Of a stretch of 64,000 nucleotides of DNA, positions 46,545 to 56,700 are shown piece by piece (within the stretch, counting starts at the first letter, position 1; every line of letters begins with the position of its first letter). Position numbers and translations under genes: made by a program. Below the pieces are notes generated by a model. That model had not been told where the DNA came from and searched no databases. It saw only the letters and a list, made by a program, of their open reading frames with translations. This DNA comes from an uncultured Bacteroidota bacterium (GTDB taxonomy: Bacteria; Bacteroidota; Bacteroidia; Flavobacteriales; Flavobacteriaceae): NCBI GenBank assembly GCA_903902795.1, contig CAIUWH010000071.1, forward strand, positions 1 through 64,000, read 5' to 3'.

Positions 46545-48350
46545 ATGTCAGAAATGAGTCACGAACACGATCATCACGAACACGATCACCACGAAGAACA
46601 CCACCATAAGGATACGTTCATTACTAAATATATTTTTAGTATAGATCACAAAATGATTGCTAAGCAATACCTTTTGACTGGTGTCATTATGGGTGTTATT
46701 GGTGTAGGTATGTCTTTGCTTTTTAGAATGCAATTGGCTTGGCCTGAAGAATCATTCAAAGTATTTAGCTTTTTCTTAGGTGAAAGAATGGCTCCGAACG
46801 GAGTTATGACCAATGAAACCTATTTGGCCTTGATTACAATTCACGGAACCATCATGGTTTTCTTTGTACTTACCGCTGCACTGAGTGGTACCTTCAGTAA
46901 TTTGTTAATTCCATTACAAATTGGTGCACGAGATATGGCATCGGGATTGTTAAACATGATATCATATTGGTTGTTCTTTGTATCCAGTGTGGTTATGGTT
47001 ATTTCTCTATTTGTTGAAACGGGACCAGCATCATCAGGTTGGACAATCTATCCTCCGTTAAGCGCTTTACCACAAGCCATTTCTGGATCTGGACTTGGAA
47101 TGACGCTTTGGTTGGTGTCGATGGCAATATTTATATCTTCGTCATTATTGGGATCACTAAACTATATTGTTACCGTTATCAACTTGCGTACCAAAGGAAT
47201 GTCATTTACACGATTACCGCTTACTATTTGGGCGTTTTTCGTAACGGCTGTAATTGGGGTCATTTCTTTCCCAGTATTACTTTCTGCCGCTTTAATGTTG
47301 ATCATGGATAGAAGTTTTGGAACATCATTCTTTTTGTCTGATATCTATATTGCCGGTGAAGTTTTAAATTATCAAGGTGGTTCTCCTGTCTTATTTGAAC
47401 ATTTATTCTGGTTCTTAGGTCACCCTGAAGTATACATCGTATTATTGCCTGCATTGGGAATCACATCAGAAGTAATCGCAACCAACTCTCGTAAACCAAT
47501 TTTTGGATATAGAGCGATGATTATGTCGATTATTGCAATTGCATTCTTATCAACTATTGTATGGGGTCACCATATGTTCATCTCAGGGATGAACCCGTTC
47601 TTAGGGTCGGTGTTTACCTTTACAACGTTACTTATTGCAATCCCATCTGCTGTAAAAGCATTCAACTATATCACTACTTTATGGAAAGGTAACCTTCAGA
47701 TGAATCCAGCGATGCTATTCTCAATTGGATTAGTTTCTACTTTTATTACGGGTGGTTTGACCGGAATTATCCTTGGAGATAGTACCTTAGATATCAACGT
47801 GCACGATACGTATTTCGTTGTGGCTCACTTTCACCTTGTAATGGGTATTTCTGCTCTGTACGGAATGTTTGCAGGTATTTACCATTGGTATCCTAAAATG
47901 TACGGCAGAATGTTAAACAAAAACTTAGGTTACGTGCACTTTTGGGTAACTGCCGTTTGTGCGTACGGAGTATTCTTTCCAATGCACTTTATCGGTATGG
48001 CCGGTCTTCCAAGACGTTACTATACCAATACTAACTTTCCATTGTTCGACGATTTACAAGACGTGAACGTAATTATCACCGTTTTTGCTTTGGTAGGAGG
48101 TGTATTCCAATTAGTATTCTTATGGAATTTCTTCTATAGTATGTTCTACGGACAAAAAACTATTCAAAATCCATGGAGATCAAATACCTTAGAATGGACA
48201 GCGCCTATCGAGCACATACACGGTAACTGGCCAGGTGAAATACCACATGTACACCGTTGGGCTTATGATTACAGTAAACCAGGTTACGACGAAGATTTTG
48301 TACCTCAAAATACTCCCATGAAGCCTGGCGAAGAAGTTCTTCATCACTAG
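46545..48350 (+). CDS. coxA: Cytochrome c oxidase subunit I with His-rich N-terminus
   Basis: HLFWFLGHPEVYIVLLPALGITSEVI, HHMFISGMNPFLG, HFHLVMG. Confidence 0.98.
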   Translation: MSEMSHEHDHHEHDHHEEHHHKDTFITKYIFSIDHKMIAKQYLLTGVIMGVIGVGMSLLFRMQLAWPEESFKVFSFFLGERMAPNGVMTNETYLALITIHGTIMVFFVLTAALSGTFSNLLIPLQIGARDMASGLLNMISYWLFFVSSVVMVISLFVETGPASSGWTIYPPLSALPQAISGSGLGMTLWLVSMAIFISSSLLGSLNYIVTVINLRTKGMSFTRLPLTIWAFFVTAVIGVISFPVLLSAALMLIMDRSFGTSFFLSDIYIAGEVLNYQGGSPVLFEHLFWFLGHPEVYIVLLPALGITSEVIATNSRKPIFGYRAMIMSIIAIAFLSTIVWGHHMFISGMNPFLGSVFTFTTLLIAIPSAVKAFNYITTLWKGNLQMNPAMLFSIGLVSTFITGGLTGIILGDSTLDINVHDTYFVVAHFHLVMGISALYGMFAGIYHWYPKMYGRMLNKNLGYVHFWVTAVCAYGVFFPMHFIGMAGLPRRYYTNTNFPLFDDLQDVNVIITVFALVGGVFQLVFLWNFFYSMFYGQKTIQNPWRSNTLEWTAPIEHIHGNWPGEIPHVHRWAYDYSKPGYDEDFVPQNTPMKPGEEVLHH

Positions 48351-48368
48351 AATTCATCTTTAACTATT

Positions 48369-48399
48369 TAAAATGCCTTTCCCTTCGAAAGGCATTTTT
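48369..48399 (+). terminator. Intrinsic terminator after coxA (AAAATGCCTTT-cccttcg-AAAGGCATTTTT)
   Basis: Stem-loop with U-tract just after the operon. Confidence 0.85.
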
Positions 48400-48429
48400 A
48401 TTTACTTACAACTTTGTTATATTTGTAGT

Positions 48430-49452
48430 ATGAACGAAAATCTAGACCCGACCAATTTTAATTATAATCCAGAAGAACTCGACTTAGAAAAAAAGTTGCG
48501 TCCACTGTCCTTTGACGATTTTGCAGGTCAAGAACAAGTCCTCGATAATTTAAAAGTGTTTGTAGAAGCTGCAAATCTGAGGTCAGAAGCGCTAGATCAT
48601 ACACTTTTTCACGGTCCACCCGGACTCGGAAAAACAACGCTAGCTAATATCTTAGCCAACGAGTTAGGCGTCGGAATAAAAATTACTTCCGGTCCAGTTT
48701 TAGACAAACCCGGAGATTTAGCTGGTCTATTAACCAATCTCGAAGAGCGAGACGTCTTATTCATCGACGAGATTCACCGATTAAGTCCGATTGTAGAAGA
48801 ATACCTCTATTCTGCCATGGAAGATTTCAAAATCGACATCATGATCGAATCGGGTCCGAATGCCAGAACCGTGCAACTCAATCTCAATCCCTTTACCTTA
48901 ATTGGTGCCACAACGCGCTCTGGTTTGCTTACCGCTCCGATGCGGGCGCGATTCGGAATCCAAAGTCGTTTGCAATACTATAACACCGAATTATTAACGA
49001 CCATCGTTCAACGCAGTTCGTCCATCCTCAAAATGCCCATCACCATGGAAGCGGCCATCGAAATCGCAGGCAGAAGTAGAGGTACACCTCGTATTGCCAA
49101 CGCATTATTGCGAAGAGTACGCGATTTTGCCCAAATCAAAGGGAACGGAAAAATCGACATCGAGATTGCGCGTTTTTCGCTCAAAGCATTGAATGTTGAT
49201 GCGCACGGGTTAGACGAAATGGACAATAAAATTCTCAATACCATCATCGATAAATTCAAAGGCGGACCAGTCGGATTGTCTACTTTGGCGACAGCCGTTT
49301 CCGAAAGCGGTGAAACCATCGAAGAAGTCTACGAACCATTCCTCATTCAAGAAGGTTTCATCATGCGAACGCCTCGTGGTAGAGAAGTGACCGAAAAAGC
49401 ATACAAACATTTAGGTAAAATTCGGACGAATATTCAAGGTGGATTATTTTAG
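48430..49452 (+). CDS. ruvB: Holliday junction DNA helicase RuvB
   Basis: [46 protein letters not shown]; start corrected to ATG at 48430. Confidence 0.97.
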   Translation: MNENLDPTNFNYNPEELDLEKKLRPLSFDDFAGQEQVLDNLKVFVEAANLRSEALDHTLFHGPPGLGKTTLANILANELGVGIKITSGPVLDKPGDLAGLLTNLEERDVLFIDEIHRLSPIVEEYLYSAMEDFKIDIMIESGPNARTVQLNLNPFTLIGATTRSGLLTAPMRARFGIQSRLQYYNTELLTTIVQRSSSILKMPITMEAAIEIAGRSRGTPRIANALLRRVRDFAQIKGNGKIDIEIARFSLKALNVDAHGLDEMDNKILNTIIDKFKGGPVGLSTLATAVSESGETIEEVYEPFLIQEGFIMRTPRGREVTEKAYKHLGKIRTNIQGGLF

Positions 49453-49459
49453 GGCATTC

Positions 49460-49585
49460 CCCAGTTACCCGACGAATTGGTTAAAACGATGAAATGTATT
49501 CCAGTAACTGGGTCGGGTTTTCCGCTTTATCTGTCATTGCGAGCTTGAAAAGCGTGGCAATCTAAACAACTTGGTTTGCTCGCAA
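49460..49585. repeat. Intergenic hairpin pair: CCCAGTTAC/GTAACTGGG and TTGCGAGC/GCTCGCAA
   Basis: Arms 49460-49468/49504-49512 and 49537-49544/49578-49585. Confidence 0.7.
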
Positions 49586-49618
49586 CGTCAGGATATCGCT
49601 TTCAACCCCTAATGCAAA

Positions 49619-50542
49619 ATGACGAATAAAGAAAAATACACATCCATCATTAAAAACGAAGCCCAACGCCTCGGTTTTTTGTCCTGCGGCATTTCCAAAG
49701 CGGGTTTTCTTGAAGAAGAAGCGCCGCGACTAGAACGTTGGCTCAATAATAATATGCACGGTCAAATGAGTTATATGGAAAACCATTTTGACAAACGACT
49801 CAACCCTACCTTATTAGTCGATGGTGCCAAAAGTGTGATTTCATTACTCCTGAATTATTACCCATCCGAATTTCAAAATCCAGCCAGTTATAAAATTTCC
49901 AAATATGCCTACGGACACGATTATCATTTTGTCATCAAAGAAAAACTAGCCGAATTACTGCACTTCATTCAAACCGAAATTGGTGAAGTTCATGGGCGAG
50001 CATTTGTCGATTCGGCTCCAGTTTTAGATAAAGCTTGGGCAGCCAAAAGTGGTTTGGGTTGGTTGGGAAAAAACGGAAATCTCATTTCTCAAAAAGTAGG
50101 TTCGTTTTATTTTATTGCCGAATTGATAGTTGACTTAGACTTAGAATACGACCACGCTACCACCGATCACTGCGGAACCTGTACAGCCTGCCTCGATGCG
50201 TGTCCAACGCAAGCCATCGTCGCGCCGTATGTGGTGGATGGAAGCAAATGCATTTCGTATTTCACCATAGAATTGAAAGAAAATATTCCACAAGAGATGA
50301 AAGGGACATTTGATGATTGGGCTTTTGGTTGCGATGTATGCCAAGATGTGTGTCCGTGGAACCGCTTTTCAAAAGCACACAGCGAACCGCTTTTTAATCC
50401 GAATCCAGAGCTATTGTCATTTTCCAAAAAAGATTGGGAAGAAATCACTTCGGAGGTTTTTACAAAAGTCTTTAAAAACTCAGCGGTAAAACGCACCAAA
50501 TTAGAAGGTTTGAAACGAAACATTGATTTTTTAAAAGAATAG
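49619..50542 (+). CDS. queG: Epoxyqueuosine reductase
   Basis: [34 protein letters not shown] and [11 protein letters not shown] iron-sulfur motifs. Confidence 0.96.
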   Translation: MTNKEKYTSIIKNEAQRLGFLSCGISKAGFLEEEAPRLERWLNNNMHGQMSYMENHFDKRLNPTLLVDGAKSVISLLLNYYPSEFQNPASYKISKYAYGHDYHFVIKEKLAELLHFIQTEIGEVHGRAFVDSAPVLDKAWAAKSGLGWLGKNGNLISQKVGSFYFIAELIVDLDLEYDHATTDHCGTCTACLDACPTQAIVAPYVVDGSKCISYFTIELKENIPQEMKGTFDDWAFGCDVCQDVCPWNRFSKAHSEPLFNPNPELLSFSKKDWEEITSEVFTKVFKNSAVKRTKLEGLKRNIDFLKE

Positions 50543-50582
50543 TGTCGGAGGAATTTTGATTACACAAAAGACGATTACTGTA

Positions 50583-50690
50583 TAGCCCTGACCGAGCCAA
50601 TAGCTTGTAGCGCAGCGAAAACTACAGGCGAGGGCAGGAACTACGAACCCAAAAAACCCCAAGCCATTCGCTTCACAAAAAACAAAAAGA
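50583..50690 (+). repeat. Dispersed hairpin repeat family, copy 4
   Basis: TAGCCCTGACCGAGCC...GCTTGTAG...CTACAGGCGAGGGCAGGAA...CCCCAAGCCATTCGCTTC. Confidence 0.85.
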
Positions 50691-50726
50691 AAGCTACTAA
50701 AAATTTCCTTTTTACGCTGAGTCTTC

Positions 50727-50734
50727 TACCTTTG
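50727..50734 (+). promoter_or_regulatory. TAnnTTTG promoter element (TACCTTTG)
   Basis: 25 nt upstream of the maeB ATG at 50759. Confidence 0.65.
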
Positions 50735-50758
50735 CAAGTCAGATTAAAACAAACTACA

Positions 50759-53059
50759 ATGCACAAAGATAGTAAACGCAGAGAAGCGCTTTTGTACCAC
50801 GCCAAACCAACTCCGGGCAAAATTCAGGTAGTTCCCACCAAAAAATACGCAACACAACGCGATTTATCACTGGCCTATTCACCGGGAGTTGCCGAGCCTT
50901 GTCTCGAAATTGCCAAAGACATCAACAACGTATACAAATACACGGCAAAAGGGAATTTAGTAGCCGTAATCACCAATGGGACTGCAGTTTTAGGGTTGGG
51001 CGATATCGGTCCGGAAGCCTCAAAACCCGTAATGGAAGGAAAGGGTTTGCTGTTTAAAATATTTGCTGATATTGATGTGTTTGACATCGAAATCGGAACC
51101 AAAGACGTAGATGCGTTCATCGAAACCGTAAAAAATATTGCGCCTACTTTTGGCGGAATTAATTTAGAAGACATCAAAGCACCCGAATCGTTCGAAATTG
51201 AGCGTCGTTTAGTAGAAGAATTGAATATTCCGGTAATGCATGACGACCAACACGGCACCGCAATTATCTCGTCAGCCGCTTTGTTGAACGCCGTTGAACT
51301 GGCAGGTAAAAAAATGGAGGAAGTGAAAATGGTCATTTCCGGTGCAGGTTCGGCCGCTATTGCTTGCGCGAATTTGTATGTTTCTTTTGGCGTGAAAGAA
51401 GAAAACGTAGTCATGTTTAATAGTAAAGGTGCTCTGCGAAAAGATGATGTTACTATTTCTGAAAATCAAAGACCCTACGCAACCGATCAAGAGTACGGCT
51501 CGCTGGGCGATGCGATGGTTGGTGCTGATGTTTTCGTCGGACTTTCTACAGGTGATATTGTAACGCCTGAAATGCTGCTTAGTATGGCCGAAAATCCGAT
51601 TGTTTTTGCGATGGCAAATCCAACTCCAGAAATAAACTACAACACAGCCATAAAAACCCGAAAAGACATTATAATGGCAACGGGTCGTTCCGATCATCCC
51701 AATCAAGTGAATAATGTACTCGGTTTCCCTTATATTTTTCGAGGTGCACTCGACGTTAGAGCGACAAAGATTAATGAAGAGATGAAAAAAGCGGCAGTTG
51801 TTGCTTTAGCCGAATTGGCCAAAGAATCGGTTCCAGAACAAGTTAATATTGCCTATGGTGAAACCAAATTGAATTTTGGTACCGATTACATTATACCCAA
51901 ACCGTTTGACCCGCGATTGATTGCCAAAGTTCCTCCGGCAGTTGCGAAAGCGGCAATGGAATCAGGTGTTGCTTTAAATCCAATTACCGATTGGGAAAAA
52001 TACGAAGAAGAATTGCTAGAGCGAATGGGCTCGGACAATAAAATGGTGCGTTTGCTTACTAATAGAGCTAAAACAGATCCGAAGCGTATCGTTTTTGCCG
52101 AAGCCGATCAATTGGACGTTTTGAAAGCAGCTCAAATTGTGTACGAAGAAGGAATCGGTCATCCGATATTACTCGGACGAAAAGAAGATATTTTAGAATT
52201 AAAGGAAGAAATTGGTTTTGATGCCGATGTGCCCATTTTTGACCCCAAAACGAAAAAGGAGGACGCACGTCGATTGAAATATGCCGATATATATTGGAAA
52301 GCGAGACAACGAAAAGGAATTTCATTGTTGGATGCCCAAAAGTGGATGCGGGAACGAAATTATTTTGCGGCAATGATGGTCAATGAAGGAGATGCTGATG
52401 CTATGGTTTCGGGTTATTCTCGAAGTTATCCATCAGTGGTAAAACCATTAATTCAGTTGGTAGGAAAAGCACCGGGAATTTCGTTGATTGCTTCGACGAA
52501 CATGATGATGACCAATCGCGGACCGATGTTTTTATCCGATACGGCCATTAATCCAAATCCATCAGCAGATGATTTAGCGAAAATTGCTTTAATGACTGAA
52601 AAAACAGCCCGAATGTTTGGAATAGAACCTGTAATTGCTATGGTTTCGTTTTCTAATTTTGGTTCGTCGAATTCAGACAGCACCAATAAAGTTAGAGATG
52701 CTGTTGCTTATTTACACAATTATTACCCCAATTTAATAGTGGATGGTGAAATTCAAGCCGATTTTGCTTTGAATCCCGAAATGCTGCAAAAGAAATTCCC
52801 GTTTTCAAAATTGGCAGGAAAGAAAGTCAATACGCTCATTTTTCCGAATTTAGAATCAGCTAACATCACCTACAAATTGCTGAAAGAATTATACAAAGTA
52901 GACTCAATTGGGCCAATCGTAATGGGAATGGACAAGCCCGTTCACATATTTCAATTAGGTGCAAGTGTTGAAGAAATGGTGAACATGTCTGCTATTGCAG
53001 TAGTGGATGCGCAAGAAAAAAGTAAACGTCTCAAGAATTTTGATGTTAAAATCGAGTAG
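50759..53059 (+). CDS. maeB: NADP-dependent malic enzyme with C-terminal phosphotransacetylase-like domain
   Basis: LAYSPGVAEPCLEIAKD, VMHDDQHGTAIISSAALLNA; C-terminal PTA-like domain. Confidence 0.95.
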   Translation: MHKDSKRREALLYHAKPTPGKIQVVPTKKYATQRDLSLAYSPGVAEPCLEIAKDINNVYKYTAKGNLVAVITNGTAVLGLGDIGPEASKPVMEGKGLLFKIFADIDVFDIEIGTKDVDAFIETVKNIAPTFGGINLEDIKAPESFEIERRLVEELNIPVMHDDQHGTAIISSAALLNAVELAGKKMEEVKMVISGAGSAAIACANLYVSFGVKEENVVMFNSKGALRKDDVTISENQRPYATDQEYGSLGDAMVGADVFVGLSTGDIVTPEMLLSMAENPIVFAMANPTPEINYNTAIKTRKDIIMATGRSDHPNQVNNVLGFPYIFRGALDVRATKINEEMKKAAVVALAELAKESVPEQVNIAYGETKLNFGTDYIIPKPFDPRLIAKVPPAVAKAAMESGVALNPITDWEKYEEELLERMGSDNKMVRLLTNRAKTDPKRIVFAEADQLDVLKAAQIVYEEGIGHPILLGRKEDILELKEEIGFDADVPIFDPKTKKEDARRLKYADIYWKARQRKGISLLDAQKWMRERNYFAAMMVNEGDADAMVSGYSRSYPSVVKPLIQLVGKAPGISLIASTNMMMTNRGPMFLSDTAINPNPSADDLAKIALMTEKTARMFGIEPVIAMVSFSNFGSSNSDSTNKVRDAVAYLHNYYPNLIVDGEIQADFALNPEMLQKKFPFSKLAGKKVNTLIFPNLESANITYKLLKELYKVDSIGPIVMGMDKPVHIFQLGASVEEMVNMSAIAVVDAQEKSKRLKNFDVKIE

Positions 53060-53123
53060 AAATTGGTGATAAATTACCCCAATTAAATTTTTTTGTTACA
53101 TTTGACTTGACTTTACAGAAAAA

Positions 53124-53705
53124 ATGATAGCACACATTCAAGGGAAATTAGTTGAAAAAACGCCAACCGAAGTCGTAATTGATTGTAATGGTGTGGGTTA
53201 TCATATTAATATTTCGCTTCATACGTATACCTTAATTCCCAATACCGACTTTGTTAAGCTGTTCACGCATTTGATTATAAAAGAAGATGCGCATTCATTG
53301 TATGGCTTTGTAGAGAAATCTGAAAAAGAAATCTTTAAAATGCTTTTAACGGTTTCTGGAATCGGAGCTGGAATTGCACGAACGATGTTGTCATCATTAG
53401 AGCCCAAACAAATTATACAAGCTTTGGCAAGTGGCGATGTGGGAACCATTCAATCAATTAAGGGAATAGGTGCGAAAACAGCGCAAAGAGCCATCCTTGA
53501 TTTGAAGGACAAAGTGTTAAAAATATACGATCTAGATGAAGTTTCTATTTCGCAAAACAATACAAATCGTGATGAAGCGTTATCTGCTTTGGAGGTTCTC
53601 GGTTTTGTGAGAAAAGCATCGGAAAAAGTAGTGGAAAAAGTGTTAAAAGAAACTCCTGATGCAACCATTGAATTTATTATCAAACAAGCTTTAAAAAATT
53701 TATAG
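53124..53705 (+). CDS. ruvA: Holliday junction DNA helicase RuvA
   Basis: MIAHIQGKLVEKTPTEVVIDCNGVGYHINISLHT; KGIGAKTAQRAILDLKDK. Confidence 0.97.
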   Translation: MIAHIQGKLVEKTPTEVVIDCNGVGYHINISLHTYTLIPNTDFVKLFTHLIIKEDAHSLYGFVEKSEKEIFKMLLTVSGIGAGIARTMLSSLEPKQIIQALASGDVGTIQSIKGIGAKTAQRAILDLKDKVLKIYDLDEVSISQNNTNRDEALSALEVLGFVRKASEKVVEKVLKETPDATIEFIIKQALKNL

Positions 53706-53708
53706 TTT

Positions 53709-56700
53709 TTGGAAACACAACTTTACAAAAGTATATATACTCATATAAAAAACGGATGTTTCATTTTGTTTTTGTTTTTTGGGATTAATTCATTTTCACA
53801 AGAAGAGCAACCTCAAGATAGCATCAGAACCGGCAGTGATTTAGGAGCTATTCAATTGAATAATCCGCCAAGCATTATTGATGCATATACGTATGACCCG
53901 CAGACGGATCGCTATATTTATACAAGTACTTTTGACGGTTTTAATATCAATTACCCTATCATTCTTACTCCGCAAGAATACCAAGCTTTAGTACTTCGCG
54001 AAAACATGCGCGAATATTTCCAGAAAAAGACGGATGCTATGGATGGAAAAAAGGACGGTACCGATAAAGATAAAAAAGACTTGTTACCACGGTATTACGT
54101 AAATTCTAGTTTTTTCGAATCTATTTTCGGATCCAATACAATCGATGTAAAACCAACAGGTTCGGTGGAGATGGACTTGGGTGTGCGCTATACCAAGCAA
54201 GATAATCCATCCTTTTCACCGCGAAATAGAAGCACAACGACCTTTGATTTTGATCAACGAATCAGTATGAGTTTGACGGGAAAAGTAGGAACTCGTTTGA
54301 ATGTTAATGCCAATTACGATACCGAATCGACTTTTGCTTTTCAAAATTTAATAAAGTTAGATTACAGTCCAACCGAAGACGACATCATCCAAAAAATTGA
54401 AGTCGGTAACGTAAGTATGCCTCTCAACAGTACCTTAATTCGGGGAGCTCAAGCTCTATTCGGAGTAAAAGCACAGTTACAATTTGGAAGGACAACGGTA
54501 ACTGGAGTGTTTTCTGAACAGAAGTCTCAAACGCGAAGTGTTACGGCTCAAGGCGGCGGAACTATTCAAGACTTTGAAATATTCGCACTGGATTATGATG
54601 CCGACAGACACTTTTTCTTATCGCAATATTTTAGAAATAAATACGACGATGCGCTAAGAAATTATCCATTCATCAACAGTAGAGTACAAATTACTCGTTT
54701 GGATGTATGGGTTACCAACCGACAAAATAGAGTCAGTACCACAGGGAATAACTTACGAAATGTAATTGGTATTCAGGATTTAGGGGAAGCTAGATTAACT
54801 GGAATTAGCGATAACTTAGTTGTTGCTTTTGACACTACTTCTGGGCCATTTTTTAATGCTCCAATTGATACTCCATCGGATAACGAAAACAACCAGTACG
54901 ATCCGGCATTGATTGGTTTTGGCGGTTTATTGAATCCAAATATTAGAGAAATTGTAACTTCTAGTTCCGGCTTTAACAATACAGTTGCTGAAGGAGTTGA
55001 TTATTCTAAATTAGAAAATGCAAGAAAATTAACAGCGAGCGAATTTACGTATCATCCTCAGTTGGGATATATTTCTTTGCAACAACGTTTAGCCAACGAT
55101 GAAGTATTAGCGGTTGCCTACGAATATACCATTGGAGACCAAGTATACCAAGTAGGTGAGTTTGGTACGGATGGTGGAGAGACAACTGTTGTAAATACGG
55201 GTGGAATTCCGCAGACGCAAACTTTAATTTTGAAGTTACTTAAAAGTAATTTAACCGTAGTAGAAAAACCAATTTGGAACTTGATGATGAAAAACATTTA
55301 TCAAATACCAGGAGGTTTCCAATTGCAACAGGAAGATTTCAGATTTAACATTCTTTATACTGATCCTTCTCCTGTAAATTACATCGATCCTGTTCCTCCA
55401 ACGCCTTTTCCACCGCTGCCCGCTCCAGAAGATGTGGTTCAAAACACTCCTTTATTAAGGGTATTCAATGTAGATAAATTAAATTTCAACAACGACCCTC
55501 AAGTAGGTGGAGATGGATTCTTTGATTTCTTACCGGGATTAACAGTAGACCAACAAAATGGGCGATTGATTTTTACCAATGTTGAACCATTTGGTCAAAT
55601 GTTGTTCGAAAAACTACGACTCAATCCAGGCGAGAATTATTTAGGAAATGAGGATACCGCTGACTTTAACGCCAACCAAAAAAAATACGTCTACACTAGT
55701 ATGTATCGAAGTACGCAGGCTTTTGCCTTGCAACAAAGTGAGAAAAATAAATTCCAACTACGAGGAAGATTCAAATCGGCAGGAGGAGATGGAATTCCAA
55801 TCGGGGCATTCAACGTGCCGCGAGGTTCAGTAGTCGTTACGGCTGGAGGAAGAGTTTTAGTAGAAGGAATCGATTACTCTGTAAACTATCAGGCGGGAAG
55901 AGTTCAGATTCTTGATCCATCACTTCAAGCGTCAAATACTCCAATAGAAGTTTCAGTTGAAAACAATTCGGTCTTTGGACAGCAAACGCGCCGTTTCTTT
56001 GGTGTAAACGTAGAGCATAAATTTTCAGAAAAATTTGTGATCGGTGGAACGTTTTTAAAAATGACTGAGCGGCCATTTACTCAAAAATCAAATTACGGAC
56101 AAGAATCAGTTAATAATTCTATCTTCGGATTTAATGTAAACTATGCTTCAGAAGTTCCTTTTCTAACTCGATTAGTGAATAAGCTTCCGAATATGGATAC
56201 CGATGTGCCGTCGAACTTTTCGTTCAGAGGTGAAATTGCCTATTTAAAACCGGATACCCCAAAAGCCGACCAATTTGAAGGCGAATCAACAATCTACATA
56301 GACGATTTTGAAGGTTCACAAAGTAACGTCGATATGCGTGCACCGCTATCATGGTCACTCTCATCGACCCCAATAATCCCTAATCCTGGAAATCCACCAG
56401 CGTATCAAGATTTCGGAGGAGGTAATAACGATCTGAGTTATGGGTACAAAAGAGCCCGAATTTCGTGGTATACCATTGATCCTATCTTTTATACCGAAAA
56501 TCAAGCGGGTATTTCACAAGAAGATTTAGAATTAAATAAAACGCGACGAATTTTTAATTCAGAGTTGTTCCCAAATTTAGAACTAGTGCAAGGTCAATCT
56601 ACTGTGGTGAATACTTTTGACATGACTTATTATCCGCAAGAACGCGGACCCTATAACTTCAATCCTGCAGCAGGAGGTTCAAATGTATTGCCGAATCCAA

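Noticed and set aside
50875-51414. 179-aa minus-strand ORF within maeB
   Set aside because: Antisense shadow of maeB.
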